60,390 nt of DNA, from the NCBI GenBank assembly GCA_937922435.1, contig CAKZVT010000021.1, forward strand, positions 1 to 60,390, written 5' to 3'. The notes beneath the pieces were generated by a model. It saw nothing but the letters and a program-made list of their open reading frames with translations. It was not told the origin of the DNA and ran no database searches. The DNA comes from an uncultured Prevotella sp. Its GTDB lineage: Bacteria > Bacteroidota > Bacteroidia > Bacteroidales > Bacteroidaceae. This document shows positions 41,104 through 49,489 of the stretch, in pieces. Position 1 is the first letter of the stretch. Each line of letters begins with the position of its first letter. Position numbers and translations under genes: made by a program.

Positions 41104-42528
41104 ATGATTTACCTTCACTGGTTGATATTCATAGTGTACGTCTGCGTGGTACTGGTGACAATGGTCACGGTGCTCATGGACAACCGTCAGCCGGCCAAGA
41201 CGATGGCCTGGGTGATGGTGCTCATCTTCATACCCGTGGTAGGCATTGTGCTTTACTTCTTCTTCGGGCAGAATACGCGCAAGGAAAAGTACATCAGCCA
41301 GCGCAGCATGGACCAGCTCACGAAGCGCTCCATGCTTGAGTTCGCCGAGCAGCAGAACCTGAAGCTGCCCGAGGAACACAGCACGCTAATCAAGCTGTTC
41401 GGCTTGTCGAACTGGGCGTTGCCGTTCAAGAACAACGAGGCCGACATCCTGACGGACGGCTACTCGTTTTTCGCCGCGCTGCTGAAGGACATCGGACAGG
41501 CCCGCCACCACATACACCTTGAGACCTACATCATCTGCAACGACCCCCTGGGACGCCTCGTTGCCGACGCCCTTATGGACAAGGCGAGGGCAGGGGTGGA
41601 GGTGCGTCTCATCTTCGACGACGTGGGATGCTGGAACGTTCCCAACTCGTTTTTCGAGCGGATGCGCACCGCCGGCATCGACGTTCACGCCTTCATGCCG
41701 GTGAAGTTCCCTGCGTTCACCAGCAAGGTGAACTACCGCAACCACCGCAAGTTGTGCATAATCGACGGCCACACGGGATATATCGGCGGCATGAACATAG
41801 CCCTGCGCTATGTGAAAGGCACCAAGGGCACGCCCTGGCGCGACACTCATCTGCGCATAAAAGGCGGCGCGGTGTATGGCATACAGCGCGCATTCCTCGT
41901 TGACTGGTATTTTGTAGACCGCACGCTCATCACCAAGCGTTGCTATTACCCCGTGCAAGACCGCTCCATTTCTAATGATTGCGTGATGCAGATTGTCACG
42001 AGCAGCCCCGTGAGCCAGTGGCCGGAGATGATGCAGGGCTACGTTCGCATACTGCTCGAGGCCAAGCGTTACGTCTACATGGAGACCCCTTACTTCCTCC
42101 CGACGGAGCCGGTGATGTTCGCCATGCGCACCGCCGCGCTGGCCGGTGTCGACGTTAGGCTTATGGTACCGCTGCATGCCGATGCCAAATTCGTCGAGTG
42201 GGCCAGCCGTTCTTACGTGCAGGAGGCCGTCGATGCCGGTGTTGACGTATATCTGTATGAGGCCGGTTTCAATCATTCGAAGCTCCTTGTGAGCGACGAC
42301 TCGCTGTCGACCTGCGGCTCGACGAACATCGATTTCCGTAGCTTCGACAACAACTTCGAGAGCAACGTATTCATTTACGACCACAACATGGCACTGCGCA
42401 TAAAGCAGGTGTTCACCGACGACATGGCACATTGCGTGAAATACACCGACTATATGCGCACGCGCCGCCTTTCGTTCACCCACCGCCTGTGGGAGTCTCT
42501 TGTGCGCATGTTCTCTCCGTTGATGTAG
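41104..42528 (+). CDS. cls: Cardiolipin synthase (phospholipase D family)
   Basis: A 474-aa protein from ATG 41104 (MIYLHWLIFIVYVCVVLVTM). Two N-terminal transmembrane helices, then two PLD domains with HKD motifs: YRNHRKLCIIDGHTGYIGGM near residue 220 and GFNHSKLLVSDDSLSTCGST near residue 400. It joins two phosphatidylglycerols to cardiolipin and glycerol at the inner membrane. Length typical of ClsA. Upstream in-frame codons lie in repeat A7 and are not used. Confidence 0.93.
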   Translation: MIYLHWLIFIVYVCVVLVTMVTVLMDNRQPAKTMAWVMVLIFIPVVGIVLYFFFGQNTRKEKYISQRSMDQLTKRSMLEFAEQQNLKLPEEHSTLIKLFGLSNWALPFKNNEADILTDGYSFFAALLKDIGQARHHIHLETYIICNDPLGRLVADALMDKARAGVEVRLIFDDVGCWNVPNSFFERMRTAGIDVHAFMPVKFPAFTSKVNYRNHRKLCIIDGHTGYIGGMNIALRYVKGTKGTPWRDTHLRIKGGAVYGIQRAFLVDWYFVDRTLITKRCYYPVQDRSISNDCVMQIVTSSPVSQWPEMMQGYVRILLEAKRYVYMETPYFLPTEPVMFAMRTAALAGVDVRLMVPLHADAKFVEWASRSYVQEAVDAGVDVYLYEAGFNHSKLLVSDDSLSTCGSTNIDFRSFDNNFESNVFIYDHNMALRIKQVFTDDMAHCVKYTDYMRTRRLSFTHRLWESLVRMFSPLM

Positions 42529-42595
42529 TTTGCGGTTGTGGGGTTATGCGGTCATACGGTGGCGACGGCGTGGGGCTTTGCGGTTGGCGGTTTTC

Positions 42596-42690
42596 CCGTT
42601 GACGGTCTTTTGCATTCCAAAAGGCCATGTTTTACGCTGCAAAAGACCACCTTTTGCAGGCTAAAAGACGGCATATTGCCAACCGCTTGA
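42596..42690. repeat. Family B palindromic element (copy B9), without C insertion
   Basis: In reverse orientation: CCGTTGACGGTCTTTTGC, AAAAGGCCATGTTTTACGC, AAAAGACCACCTTTTGC, AAAAGACGGCATATTGCC. Its tail (GACCGTCAACGG on the minus strand) has no C element, so it shows the empty site. Confidence 0.8.
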
Positions 42691-42742
42691 TTGTCAATGA
42701 CTTACAGAGTGATGCTGGATGCTGCGGCAAGAAGGCTGTAGC

Positions 42743-42813
42743 AAAATCAGTAAAAATGGTTGTTTATACATTGAATTGTTTACATGTATCCTCGAAAATA
42801 AGGCATATCTTTG
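42743..42813 (+). promoter_or_regulatory. Promoter region of the DUF362 gene with shared upstream box
   Basis: Box AAAATCAGTAAAAATGGTTG (42743-42762) continuing TTT, then 63 bp from box start to the -7 element TATCTTTG (42806-42813). The same box at the same 63-bp distance precedes the alpha/beta hydrolase gene. Confidence 0.65.
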
Positions 42814-42901
42814 CATCGTGGGGCGTTGCGTCCGCGTCATAACGGCGTTTTATGGAACGCAATGACCATTGTAACGGACACTAACTAAAAACGACAGCGA
42901 T

Positions 42902-44002
42902 ATGAAAACCAAGCATTTTGTCAAGCCGGTGCTGCTCGCGCTCATAGCCTGCGGCATCATGCCAAGCTGCGGAATGGCGCAGGAAAACAAGGCGGAACAG
43001 GCACAGCAGAGACCCGTTCCGGGCAAGGACGGCAACAAATACGTGCCATACGAGCAGCGCAAAGGCAACGAGTCGATAGTTTATTTCACGCGAAACCTTA
43101 GTCCCGAGGGCCTTATCAAGGCTTACGAACAGGTGAGCGCGAACATCGAGGGGCGCACCGGCGTGAAGCTGCACACGGGCGAACAGAACGGCCCCAACAT
43201 CATTCCGTCGGCTTGGGTGAAGGAACTGATGCAGAAAGACCTGCCCGAAGCCAACATCGTAGAGACCAACACCTACTACACCGGCGACCGATACACCACC
43301 GAGCAGCACCGCAAGACGCTCAAGGTGAACGGCTGGACGTTCTGTCCCGTCGACATAATCGACGAGGAAGACACCACCACGCTGCCCGTCGTCGGCGGCA
43401 AGTGGTTCAAGAAAATGTCGGTAGGCAGCCATCTGAAGGACTATAACTCACTCGTAGTGCTGACCCACTTCAAGGGCCATTCGCAGGGAGGCTTCGGCGG
43501 AAGCAACAAGAACATCGGCATAGGCTGCGCCGACGGACGCATCGGCAAAGCATGGATTCACACTACGCCGAACCAAAACAACCAGTGGGACATTGCCAAG
43601 GAGGAGTTTATGGAGCGCATGACCGAGTCCACAAAGTCGGTCGTTGATTACTTCGGCAAGCACATAACATACGTCAACGTGATGCGCAACATGTCGGTGT
43701 CATGCGACTGTGAGGGCGTCAATGCCGCGCCTGTGGTAACGCCTAACGTGGGCATCCTGTCGTCAACCGACATCCTCGCGCTCGACCAGGCGTGCATAGA
43801 CCTCATCTACGCCATGACCGAAGCCGAGCACCACGACATCGTAGAGCGCATAGAGACGCGCCACGGCCTGCGCCAGCTGTCGTACATGAAGGAGCTTGGC
43901 ATGGGCAACGACCGCTACATACTTATCGACCTTGACAACGGCGGACGACGCATCACCGCCGCCGAAGCCGTCAAGGGGCTGAAGCCTTTTGTCAGGCAAT
44001 AA
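42902..44002 (+). CDS. Secreted DUF362-domain protein
   Basis: A 366-aa exported protein; the signal peptide may be a lipoprotein type (IACGIMPSC, Cys about 23). The DUF362 domain includes LVVLTHFKGHSQGGFGGSNK, NIGIGCADGRIGKAWIHT, CDCEGVN and GILSSTDILALDQACIDLIY. DUF362 proteins are often annotated as iron-sulfur related; here only scattered Cys are present and no ferredoxin motif. The function is unknown. It shares a promoter box with the hydrolase at 45148. Confidence 0.85.
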   Translation: MKTKHFVKPVLLALIACGIMPSCGMAQENKAEQAQQRPVPGKDGNKYVPYEQRKGNESIVYFTRNLSPEGLIKAYEQVSANIEGRTGVKLHTGEQNGPNIIPSAWVKELMQKDLPEANIVETNTYYTGDRYTTEQHRKTLKVNGWTFCPVDIIDEEDTTTLPVVGGKWFKKMSVGSHLKDYNSLVVLTHFKGHSQGGFGGSNKNIGIGCADGRIGKAWIHTTPNQNNQWDIAKEEFMERMTESTKSVVDYFGKHITYVNVMRNMSVSCDCEGVNAAPVVTPNVGILSSTDILALDQACIDLIYAMTEAEHHDIVERIETRHGLRQLSYMKELGMGNDRYILIDLDNGGRRITAAEAVKGLKPFVRQ

Positions 44003-44097
44003 GCCTGAAAGTGAAGAGTGAAGAACGAAGAGTGAAGAATTCATTGGCTAAGAAGTAATGGATTCTTCACTCTTCGTTCTTCACTCTTCACTCAATT
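43998..44097. repeat. Family E inverted repeat (copy E7)
   Basis: Left arm AAGTGAAGAGTGAAGAACGA with AGAGTGAAGAATTC; right arm ATTCTTCACTCTTCGTTCTT with CACTCTTCACTC. Stem about 38 bp, loop about 15 nt. It joins the ends of the DUF362 and SMR genes and could act as a bidirectional terminator. Confidence 0.85.
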
Positions 44098-44420
44098 CAG
44101 TGCGCCATCTTCAGTCCTACGATAGAGGCGATGAGCGTAGTTATGAAGAACAGCCGCCAGAACGTAGCCGGTTCTTTGAAGAATATGATGCCTACCAAGA
44201 CCGTCCCCACCGCCCCTATGCCAGTCCATACGGGGTAGGCCGTGCCAATGGGGATGGTGTGTACCGCCCTTGCAAGCAGCACCATGCTTAGCAGCAGGCA
44301 CACTATGAAGCCCGCGCACCACGCCCAATGCTCCGCGCCTGCCGTCTCCTTCATCTTGCCGAGGCACGCGGCGAAGCCCGTCTCGAACAGCCCCGCCACG
44401 ATAAGTATTATCCAGTTCAT
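44097..44420 (-). CDS. Small multidrug resistance (SMR) transporter, SugE/Gdx-like
   Basis: A 107-aa four-helix protein from ATG 44420 (MNWIILIVAGLFETGFAACL). The essential Glu14 lies in AGLFETGFA; PIGTAYPVWTGIGAVGTVLV and a final KEPATFWRLFFITTLIASIV complete the fold. SugE-type (Gdx) members export guanidinium. The AGLFE start favours that subtype over EmrE, but key residues were not all checked. Promoter TATCTTTGC on the minus strand at 44459-44467. No guanidine riboswitch is visible in the short leader. Confidence 0.85.
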   Translation of the reverse strand: MNWIILIVAGLFETGFAACLGKMKETAGAEHWAWCAGFIVCLLLSMVLLARAVHTIPIGTAYPVWTGIGAVGTVLVGIIFFKEPATFWRLFFITTLIASIVGLKMAH

Positions 44421-44541
44421 TGCTTGACGAATATAAAATAAGGGTTGAAAGAACTGTGCAAAGATAATGCTTAAGCGTGAAATAACGCCTGACAAGCAGC
44501 GAAAATCTATGCCAACGCCGCCGCTCGTTTTCCAATCGACG

Positions 44542-44840
44542 GTTCATCCGCAGTTCAGGTGTATGCGATAACAGCATTGCCTTTTGCTTTTGCCATAGCA
44601 TTTCATGTGTACATCCTGTCACAAGCCAGGCTGTCGGTAACCGTCATGCCGCACTCCGATGCGGCATCCAGTGTATGCAGCTTGTAACATTTGACGTAGT
44701 GGGTGTTTACTGGATGCCGCATCGGAGTGCGGCATGACGGCTACCGACAGCCTGGATTATAATAGGATAAATTCGTTGACGGTAATGATTAAATAATGAA
44801 CAAATGTTTTTATTTCACCCAACAGATTTGCGGATGAACC
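44542..44840. mobile_element. MITE-like element C3 (reverse orientation)
   Basis: Ends GTTCATCCGCAG and TTTGCGGATGAACC, flanked by CAATCGACG at 44533-44541 and 44841-44849. The internal palindrome AGGCTGTCGGTAACCGTCAT with GCCGCACTCCGATGCGGC is shared with C2, with paired base changes on both arms. No ORF. Confidence 0.75.
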
Positions 44841-44849
44841 CAATCGACG

Positions 44850-44960
44850 GTCTTTTACATTCCAAAAGGCCATGAATTGCAATGTAAAAGGCCGTCTTTT
44901 AGAAGCTAAAAGACGGCCTTTTGCAACCCCGTTGATTATCAGATACTTACAAAGGTGTTG
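44850..44960. repeat. Family B palindromic element (copy B10, reverse), next to C3
   Basis: GTCTTTTACATTCCAAAAGG, CATGAATTGCAATGTAAAAG, GCCGTCTTTTAGAAGC, AAAAGACGGCCTTTTGC and CCCGTTGATTATCAG. Orientation opposite to B6 and B7, matching C3's orientation. Confidence 0.85.
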
Positions 44961-45031
44961 CAGACCGCTCCACAATAAGCCGTCAGCAATGCCCTTACCT
45001 GTCATTTGCTGCATTGTCAAACGGCGGAAGT

Positions 45032-45102
45032 AAAATCAGTAAAAGTGGTTGTTTTAACCCTCAACCGTCTACATTCGTTCTTGAAATGTAGGTTTATTTT
45101 TG
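45032..45102 (+). promoter_or_regulatory. Promoter region of the alpha/beta hydrolase gene with shared upstream box
   Basis: Box AAAATCAGTAAAAGTGGTTG (45032-45051) continuing TTT, and the -7 element TATTTTTG at 45095-45102. The ungapped alignment with 42743-42813 also keeps TACAT at the same position. Confidence 0.65.
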
Positions 45103-45147
45103 CATCAGACATAATGAGACAAGCATTGTTGGCAATACATTTACAAT

Positions 45148-46206
45148 ATGAAAATAAGGACAATTATCGCAGCCGCGCTGCTCGCCATGACGGCAACGGC
45201 GGTTGCACAAACATCAAATCAGACGAAAATGACAGACGAAAAACTTAACCTTACGCAGGAATGGGACAAGACTTTCCCTAAGAGCGACAAAGTGAACCAC
45301 GTGAAAGTAACCTTCCACAACCGCTACGGCGTGACCCTCGCTGCCGACCTTTATGCTCCGAAAGACGCCAGCGGACAGCTGGCCGCCATCGCTGTGAGCG
45401 GCCCGTTCGGGGCTGTGAAGGAGCAGGCTTCGGGCCTCTACGCGCAGACGCTGGCCGAAAGGGGCTTCTTGACGCTGGCCTTCGACCCCTCGTTTACGGG
45501 CGAAAGCGGTGGCACGCCACGCTACATGGCCTCGCCCGACATCAACACCGAGGATTTCTCGGCAGCAGTTGACTACCTTTCTACGCGCCCGGACGTTGAC
45601 CCCGAGCGCATCGGAATACTCGGCATCTGCGGCTTTGGAAGCTTTGCCGTCAATGCCGCGGCCAACGACACGCGCGTCAAGGCCACCGTGGCATCGACCA
45701 TGTACGACATCAGCCGCAACATTGCCAACGGCTATTTTGACGCCAACAACAACGCCGACGCACGCTACGAGATGCGCCGCCAGCTCAACGCCCAGCGCAC
45801 GGAGGACTACCGCAACGGCTCTTACGCACGCGCCGGAGGCGTGGTTGACCCGGTGCCTGCCGACGCCCCGCAGTTTGTAAAGGACTATCACGCGTATTAC
45901 AAGACCAAGCGCGGCTATCACAAACGCTCGCTCAACTCAAACGAGGGATGGAACACAACGTCGGCGCTGCCGTTCATAAACATGCCCATCATGGCCTACT
46001 GCAACGAAATACGCAGTGCGGTCATGATATTGCACGGCGAGAAGGCGCATTCAAGATATATGGGCGAGGACACCTTCAAGCGGCTGACGGGCGACAACAA
46101 GAAGCTGCTCATAGTGCCCGGCGCAAGCCACACCGACCTTTATGACAACTTGGAGAAAATACCGTTCGACAGCATCGAGGCGTTTTACCGTGAGTATTTG
46201 AAGTGA
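45148..46206 (+). CDS. Secreted alpha/beta hydrolase with a cysteine at the nucleophile elbow
   Basis: A 352-aa protein with signal peptide MKIRTIIAAALLAMTATAVA. Typical fold pieces: AAIAVSGPFGAVKEQASGLY, ERGFLTLAFDPSFTGESGG, RIGILGICGFGSFAVNAAAN and the C-terminal GASHTDLYDN histidine. The nucleophile elbow reads GICGFG, so Cys stands where most hydrolases have Ser, as in dienelactone hydrolases. It is a periplasmic or secreted esterase-like protein of unknown substrate. The promoter box is shared with the DUF362 gene. Confidence 0.87.
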   Translation: MKIRTIIAAALLAMTATAVAQTSNQTKMTDEKLNLTQEWDKTFPKSDKVNHVKVTFHNRYGVTLAADLYAPKDASGQLAAIAVSGPFGAVKEQASGLYAQTLAERGFLTLAFDPSFTGESGGTPRYMASPDINTEDFSAAVDYLSTRPDVDPERIGILGICGFGSFAVNAAANDTRVKATVASTMYDISRNIANGYFDANNNADARYEMRRQLNAQRTEDYRNGSYARAGGVVDPVPADAPQFVKDYHAYYKTKRGYHKRSLNSNEGWNTTSALPFINMPIMAYCNEIRSAVMILHGEKAHSRYMGEDTFKRLTGDNKKLLIVPGASHTDLYDNLEKIPFDSIEAFYREYLK

Positions 46207-46272
46207 AACAGCCATGCAATCGTCATGGAAGAGGCGGCGTTTCACACGCAGGATAACGGTTTTTATAATATG

Positions 46273-46309
46273 AAAATGCCGTCCAAACAAAGCGTTTGGA
46301 CGGCATTTT
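46273..46309. terminator. Bidirectional terminator between the hydrolase gene and lpxB
   Basis: Arms AAAATGCCGTCCAAAC and its complement ending GGCATTTT around a 5-nt loop. A/T tracts on both sides. Confidence 0.8.
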
Positions 46310-46344
46310 CCATGTCAATCAACGGCGTATGGCCGCAGTAAGCG

Positions 46345-47499
46345 TTACTTTGTGCTCTCCTTTTTCAGCAACCTTACCATGATTTCCGCCGCATTGTCGG
46401 GCGCGTTTTTCTTTCCGAGGCGGCGTTTCACTTCGGCGTAGCCGTCGAGCATGGCCGTGCGTGCAGGCGAGCCGGGCAGCAGTCTGCCCAGTTCATTGGC
46501 GATGTTCTCAACCGAAAACGTGTCGGCCACAAGCTCCGTTACCACCTCGCGGTCGGCTATGAGGTTGACAAGCGAGATGTAACGCACCTTGATTAAATGC
46601 TTGCGCAGGAAGGCGATGACTTTGGGAATAGGCGTCTCGTAACACACCACCTGCGGCACTCCGAACAGTGCGGTCTCCAATGTGGCCGTGCCGCTGGTGA
46701 CGAGTGCGGCGGTAGAATGTGCGAGCAGTGGGTATGTCTGGTCGTACACCACGTTCACATCGTGCCCTGCAATGAACTTATCGTAGTACTCATGCGGTAT
46801 TGACGGCGCACCGGCTACGACCAACTGGTACTTTCCGGCATAACGCGAGGCCGCATCGAGCATGGCCGGCAGGTTGTCCTTTATTTCCTGTCGGCGGCTG
46901 CCTGCCAGCAAGGCGATGAGCGGTTTGTCGGCGGAAAGCCCGTTCTTGCGACAAAAATCGTCGGATGTTCCAGTGTAAGAAGCCAAAAACTCGGCCACTT
47001 CATCAGCCGTGGGATTGCCTACATAATGGATGGGGAAATGGTGTTTGCCCTCGTAAAACTGCACCTCGAACGGCAGGATGGAGAACATCTCGTTTACGTC
47101 GCGCTTGATGTTCTTTATCCTATACTCCTTCCATGCCCAGATTTTGGGCGAAATGTAATAATAAACAGGTATGGAGGTGTTGGCGTGCAGGAACTTCGCT
47201 ATGTCGAGGTTGAAGCCCGGATAATCAACGAGTATCACCACGTCAGGCTGCCACTCGACAATGTCGCGCTTGCAAACAGCCATGTTTTTGAAGATGGTAC
47301 GCAGGTGGAGCAGTACCGGGACGAAGCCCATGTAAGCAAGTTCGCGGTAATGTTTTACGCGCGTTCCGCCCACGGCCGACATCAAATTGCCGCCGAAAAA
47401 GCGGAAATCGGCCTCGCCGTCAATGCTGCGCAGCGAACGCATAAGGCGCGAAGCATGGAGGTCGCCGCTGGCTTCGCCCACTATAAGATAATACTTCAT
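46345..47499 (-). CDS. lpxB: Lipid-A-disaccharide synthase
   Basis: A 384-aa GT-B glycosyltransferase. The N-terminus KYYLIVGEASGDLHASRLMR and the LpxB block ISPKIWAWKEYRIKNIKRDV are unmistakable; the C-terminal donor half has VTSGTATLETALFGVPQVVC. It joins UDP-diacylglucosamine and lipid X at the inner membrane. The adjacent surE (upstream, same strand) is a common Bacteroidetes neighbour. The gap between them holds a family-E repeat. Confidence 0.94.
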   Translation of the reverse strand: MKYYLIVGEASGDLHASRLMRSLRSIDGEADFRFFGGNLMSAVGGTRVKHYRELAYMGFVPVLLHLRTIFKNMAVCKRDIVEWQPDVVILVDYPGFNLDIAKFLHANTSIPVYYYISPKIWAWKEYRIKNIKRDVNEMFSILPFEVQFYEGKHHFPIHYVGNPTADEVAEFLASYTGTSDDFCRKNGLSADKPLIALLAGSRRQEIKDNLPAMLDAASRYAGKYQLVVAGAPSIPHEYYDKFIAGHDVNVVYDQTYPLLAHSTAALVTSGTATLETALFGVPQVVCYETPIPKVIAFLRKHLIKVRYISLVNLIADREVVTELVADTFSVENIANELGRLLPGSPARTAMLDGYAEVKRRLGKKNAPDNAAEIMVRLLKKESTK

Positions 47500-47504
47500 T
47501 ATTT

Positions 47505-47670
47505 TAATTCATAATTAGCTTACGCTGACTTTTCAGTTCATAATTCATAATTCATAATTGGCAGGCAGACATTGACCGCTTGCACGTCCATGTGTTATAA
47601 TATGACAAATTAGCCGTTGGACATCAATCATGATTTATGAATTATGAATTGTACATTTTAATTTATGAAT
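47505..47670. repeat. Family E inverted repeats (copy E8)
   Basis: AATTCATAATTAGCTTACGC, TGACTTTTCAGTTCATAATT and TCATAATTCATAATTGGCAG on the left; ATGATTTATGAATTATGAAT, then TTTATGAATTATGGATTAT, on the right. The core TTAGCTTACGCTGACTTTTC is shared with E3 and E6. The right end overlaps the last codons of surE. Confidence 0.75.
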
Positions 47671-48430
47671 TATGGATTATTTTTTCTATTCTTTCTGCCA
47701 TTCCATAAGCCGTAACGTCAATCGTAGTAGGCGTTATCGCCACGTAGCCGTGACGCAAAGCCCAGTTGTCAGTGTCGTCGGCGTCAGGCTCGTCGTTCGT
47801 GTATTCGCCTACAAGCCAGAAGTAATCATAGCCCCGTGGATGATGTGCGCGAACAACCTCGTTGCCCCACGTTCCACTGGCCATTCGGCAAACCTTTACC
47901 CCCTTAAACTCTTTCAGGAGGGGAAAATTCACGTTCAGGCATACGCCTTTAGGCAGTCCGTCGCGTAAAACGCCTGACACAATGGCTTTTACGTACTTTC
48001 TCAACGGCTTGAAATCTGCGTTGTCGTCATGGTCGCAAAGTGAGAATGCCACTGATGGAATATGTTTCATACACCCTTCGCGTACTACTCCCATCGTGCC
48101 TGAATAATGAGAGTTGACCGAAGCGTTGTCACCGTGGTTGATGCCGCCGATTACCATGTCAGGCATGCGCCCGTCGCAAAGCTCGCTAAGGGCAAGTTTT
48201 ACACAGTCTACGGGCGTGCCGTTGCACGACCACATCTGCATGCCTTCGCGCTCGCGGCGCAATTTGAGCCGCAAGGGAGTGGTGGCGGAGAAAGCTGTTG
48301 AAAAGCCCGAACGGGCGGATTCGGGAGCGCATACAAGGATGTCGCCGAAGTCAGAAACCATGTCTATTAGTGAATTGATGCCCTTGGCGTGATAGCCGTC
48401 ATCGTTGGAAATAAGTATTAACGGTCTCAT
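47663..48430 (-). CDS. surE: 5'/3'-nucleotidase SurE
   Basis: A 255-aa protein. The SurE signature LILISNDDGYHAKGINSLID holds the metal-binding Asp pair; SARSGFSTAFS and GGINHGDNASVNSHYSGTMG complete the site. It removes phosphate from nucleoside monophosphates in the cytoplasm. Divergent from parA over about 213 bp that holds promoters for both. Its 3' end lies in family-E repeat DNA (ends ERIEKIIHNS). Confidence 0.93.
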   Translation of the reverse strand: MRPLILISNDDGYHAKGINSLIDMVSDFGDILVCAPESARSGFSTAFSATTPLRLKLRREREGMQMWSCNGTPVDCVKLALSELCDGRMPDMVIGGINHGDNASVNSHYSGTMGVVREGCMKHIPSVAFSLCDHDDNADFKPLRKYVKAIVSGVLRDGLPKGVCLNVNFPLLKEFKGVKVCRMASGTWGNEVVRAHHPRGYDYFWLVGEYTNDEPDADDTDNWALRHGYVAITPTTIDVTAYGMAERIEKIIHNS

Positions 48431-48643
48431 CGTTTTAATTAAAAATAATTTTCTTTCGCCTACAAAAGTACGAAAAAAGGTTTAAATCAGCTATTTCTCA
48501 CATAAAATATGTACTTTTGCAAACAATTTTGAGTGACAGGTAGACAAGGAACGGACGGATGGGGAATTTATGTTTGCAGGCTTGTTGACAGACTGCAAGA
48601 TTGCCTTTTCTGCTGATGGCTTGTCAACTAACTTACAGTGAAA
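48431..48643. promoter_or_regulatory. Divergent promoter region surE / parA
   Basis: TACTTTTG on the minus strand near 48459-48467 (for surE) and TACTTTTGC on the plus strand near 48513-48521 (for parA). No parS-like palindrome was seen. Confidence 0.5.
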
Positions 48644-49408
48644 ATGGGAAAAATAATCGCATTAGCAAACCAAAAAGGCGGAGTGGGCAAAACCACTACG
48701 ACTATCAACCTGGCAGCGTCGCTCGCCACTTTAGAAAAGAAGGTTCTGGTAATCGATGCCGACCCACAGGCCAACGCATCGAGCGGCCTTGGCGTCAACA
48801 CTAAAGACATTGACTGCTCTTTATACGAATGTATAATCGACGGGGCGGACGTGCGCGACGCCGTCTATACTACGGACATAGACGGACTTGACATCATTCC
48901 GAGCCACATCGACCTCGTCGGTGCGGAAATAGAGATGCTTAACATCGAGCACCGGGAGCAGGTGATAAAGAACCTGCTGGCGCCAATACGCAATGACTAC
49001 GACTACATATTGATTGACTGCTCTCCGTCGCTTGGACTTATCACCGTCAACGCCCTAACGGCAGCCAACTCGGTAATCATCCCTGTGCAGTGCGAATACT
49101 TTGCGCTTGAGGGTATCAGCAAGCTGCTGAACACAATCAAGATAATCAAGAGCAAGCTCAACCCGAAACTTGAAATCGAAGGTTTCCTGCTGACAATGTA
49201 TGACAGCCGTCTCAAGCTGGCAAACCAGATATACGACGAGGTGAAACGCCACTTCCAGGAGCTTGTGTTCAAGACGGTAATCCAGCGCAATGTGAAATTG
49301 AGCGAATCGCCAAGCCACGGACTGCCTGTGATATTGTATGATGCGGATTCTACAGGCAGCAAGAACCATCTCGCGCTGGCAAAGGAAATAATAAACAAAA
49401 ACAACTGA
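48644..49408 (+). CDS. parA: ParA/Soj chromosome-partitioning ATPase
   Basis: A 254-aa protein from ATG 48644 (MGKIIALANQKGGVGKTTTT). Deviant Walker A KGGVGKTT, IDADPQANASSGLG, LIDCSPSLGLITVNAL and the C-terminal YDSRLKLANQIYDEVKRHF are canonical for chromosomal ParA. It forms ATP-dependent dimers on the nucleoid and is stimulated by ParB. First gene of parA-parB-DUF5683-mltD-rsh, all on the plus strand. Confidence 0.95.
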   Translation: MGKIIALANQKGGVGKTTTTINLAASLATLEKKVLVIDADPQANASSGLGVNTKDIDCSLYECIIDGADVRDAVYTTDIDGLDIIPSHIDLVGAEIEMLNIEHREQVIKNLLAPIRNDYDYILIDCSPSLGLITVNALTAANSVIIPVQCEYFALEGISKLLNTIKIIKSKLNPKLEIEGFLLTMYDSRLKLANQIYDEVKRHFQELVFKTVIQRNVKLSESPSHGLPVILYDADSTGSKNHLALAKEIINKNN

Positions 49409-49489
49409 AAGCGGACGGGTTACAGGCAGGCAAGCCGCAAGGCATATTGGCTTGTTTGCCCGTTGCTTGCCAATTAACAAGATAACGAA

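Noticed and set aside
44421..44470. Guanidine riboswitch ahead of the SMR gene
   Set aside because: The leader is too short to hold the aptamer once the TATCTTTGC promoter is placed.
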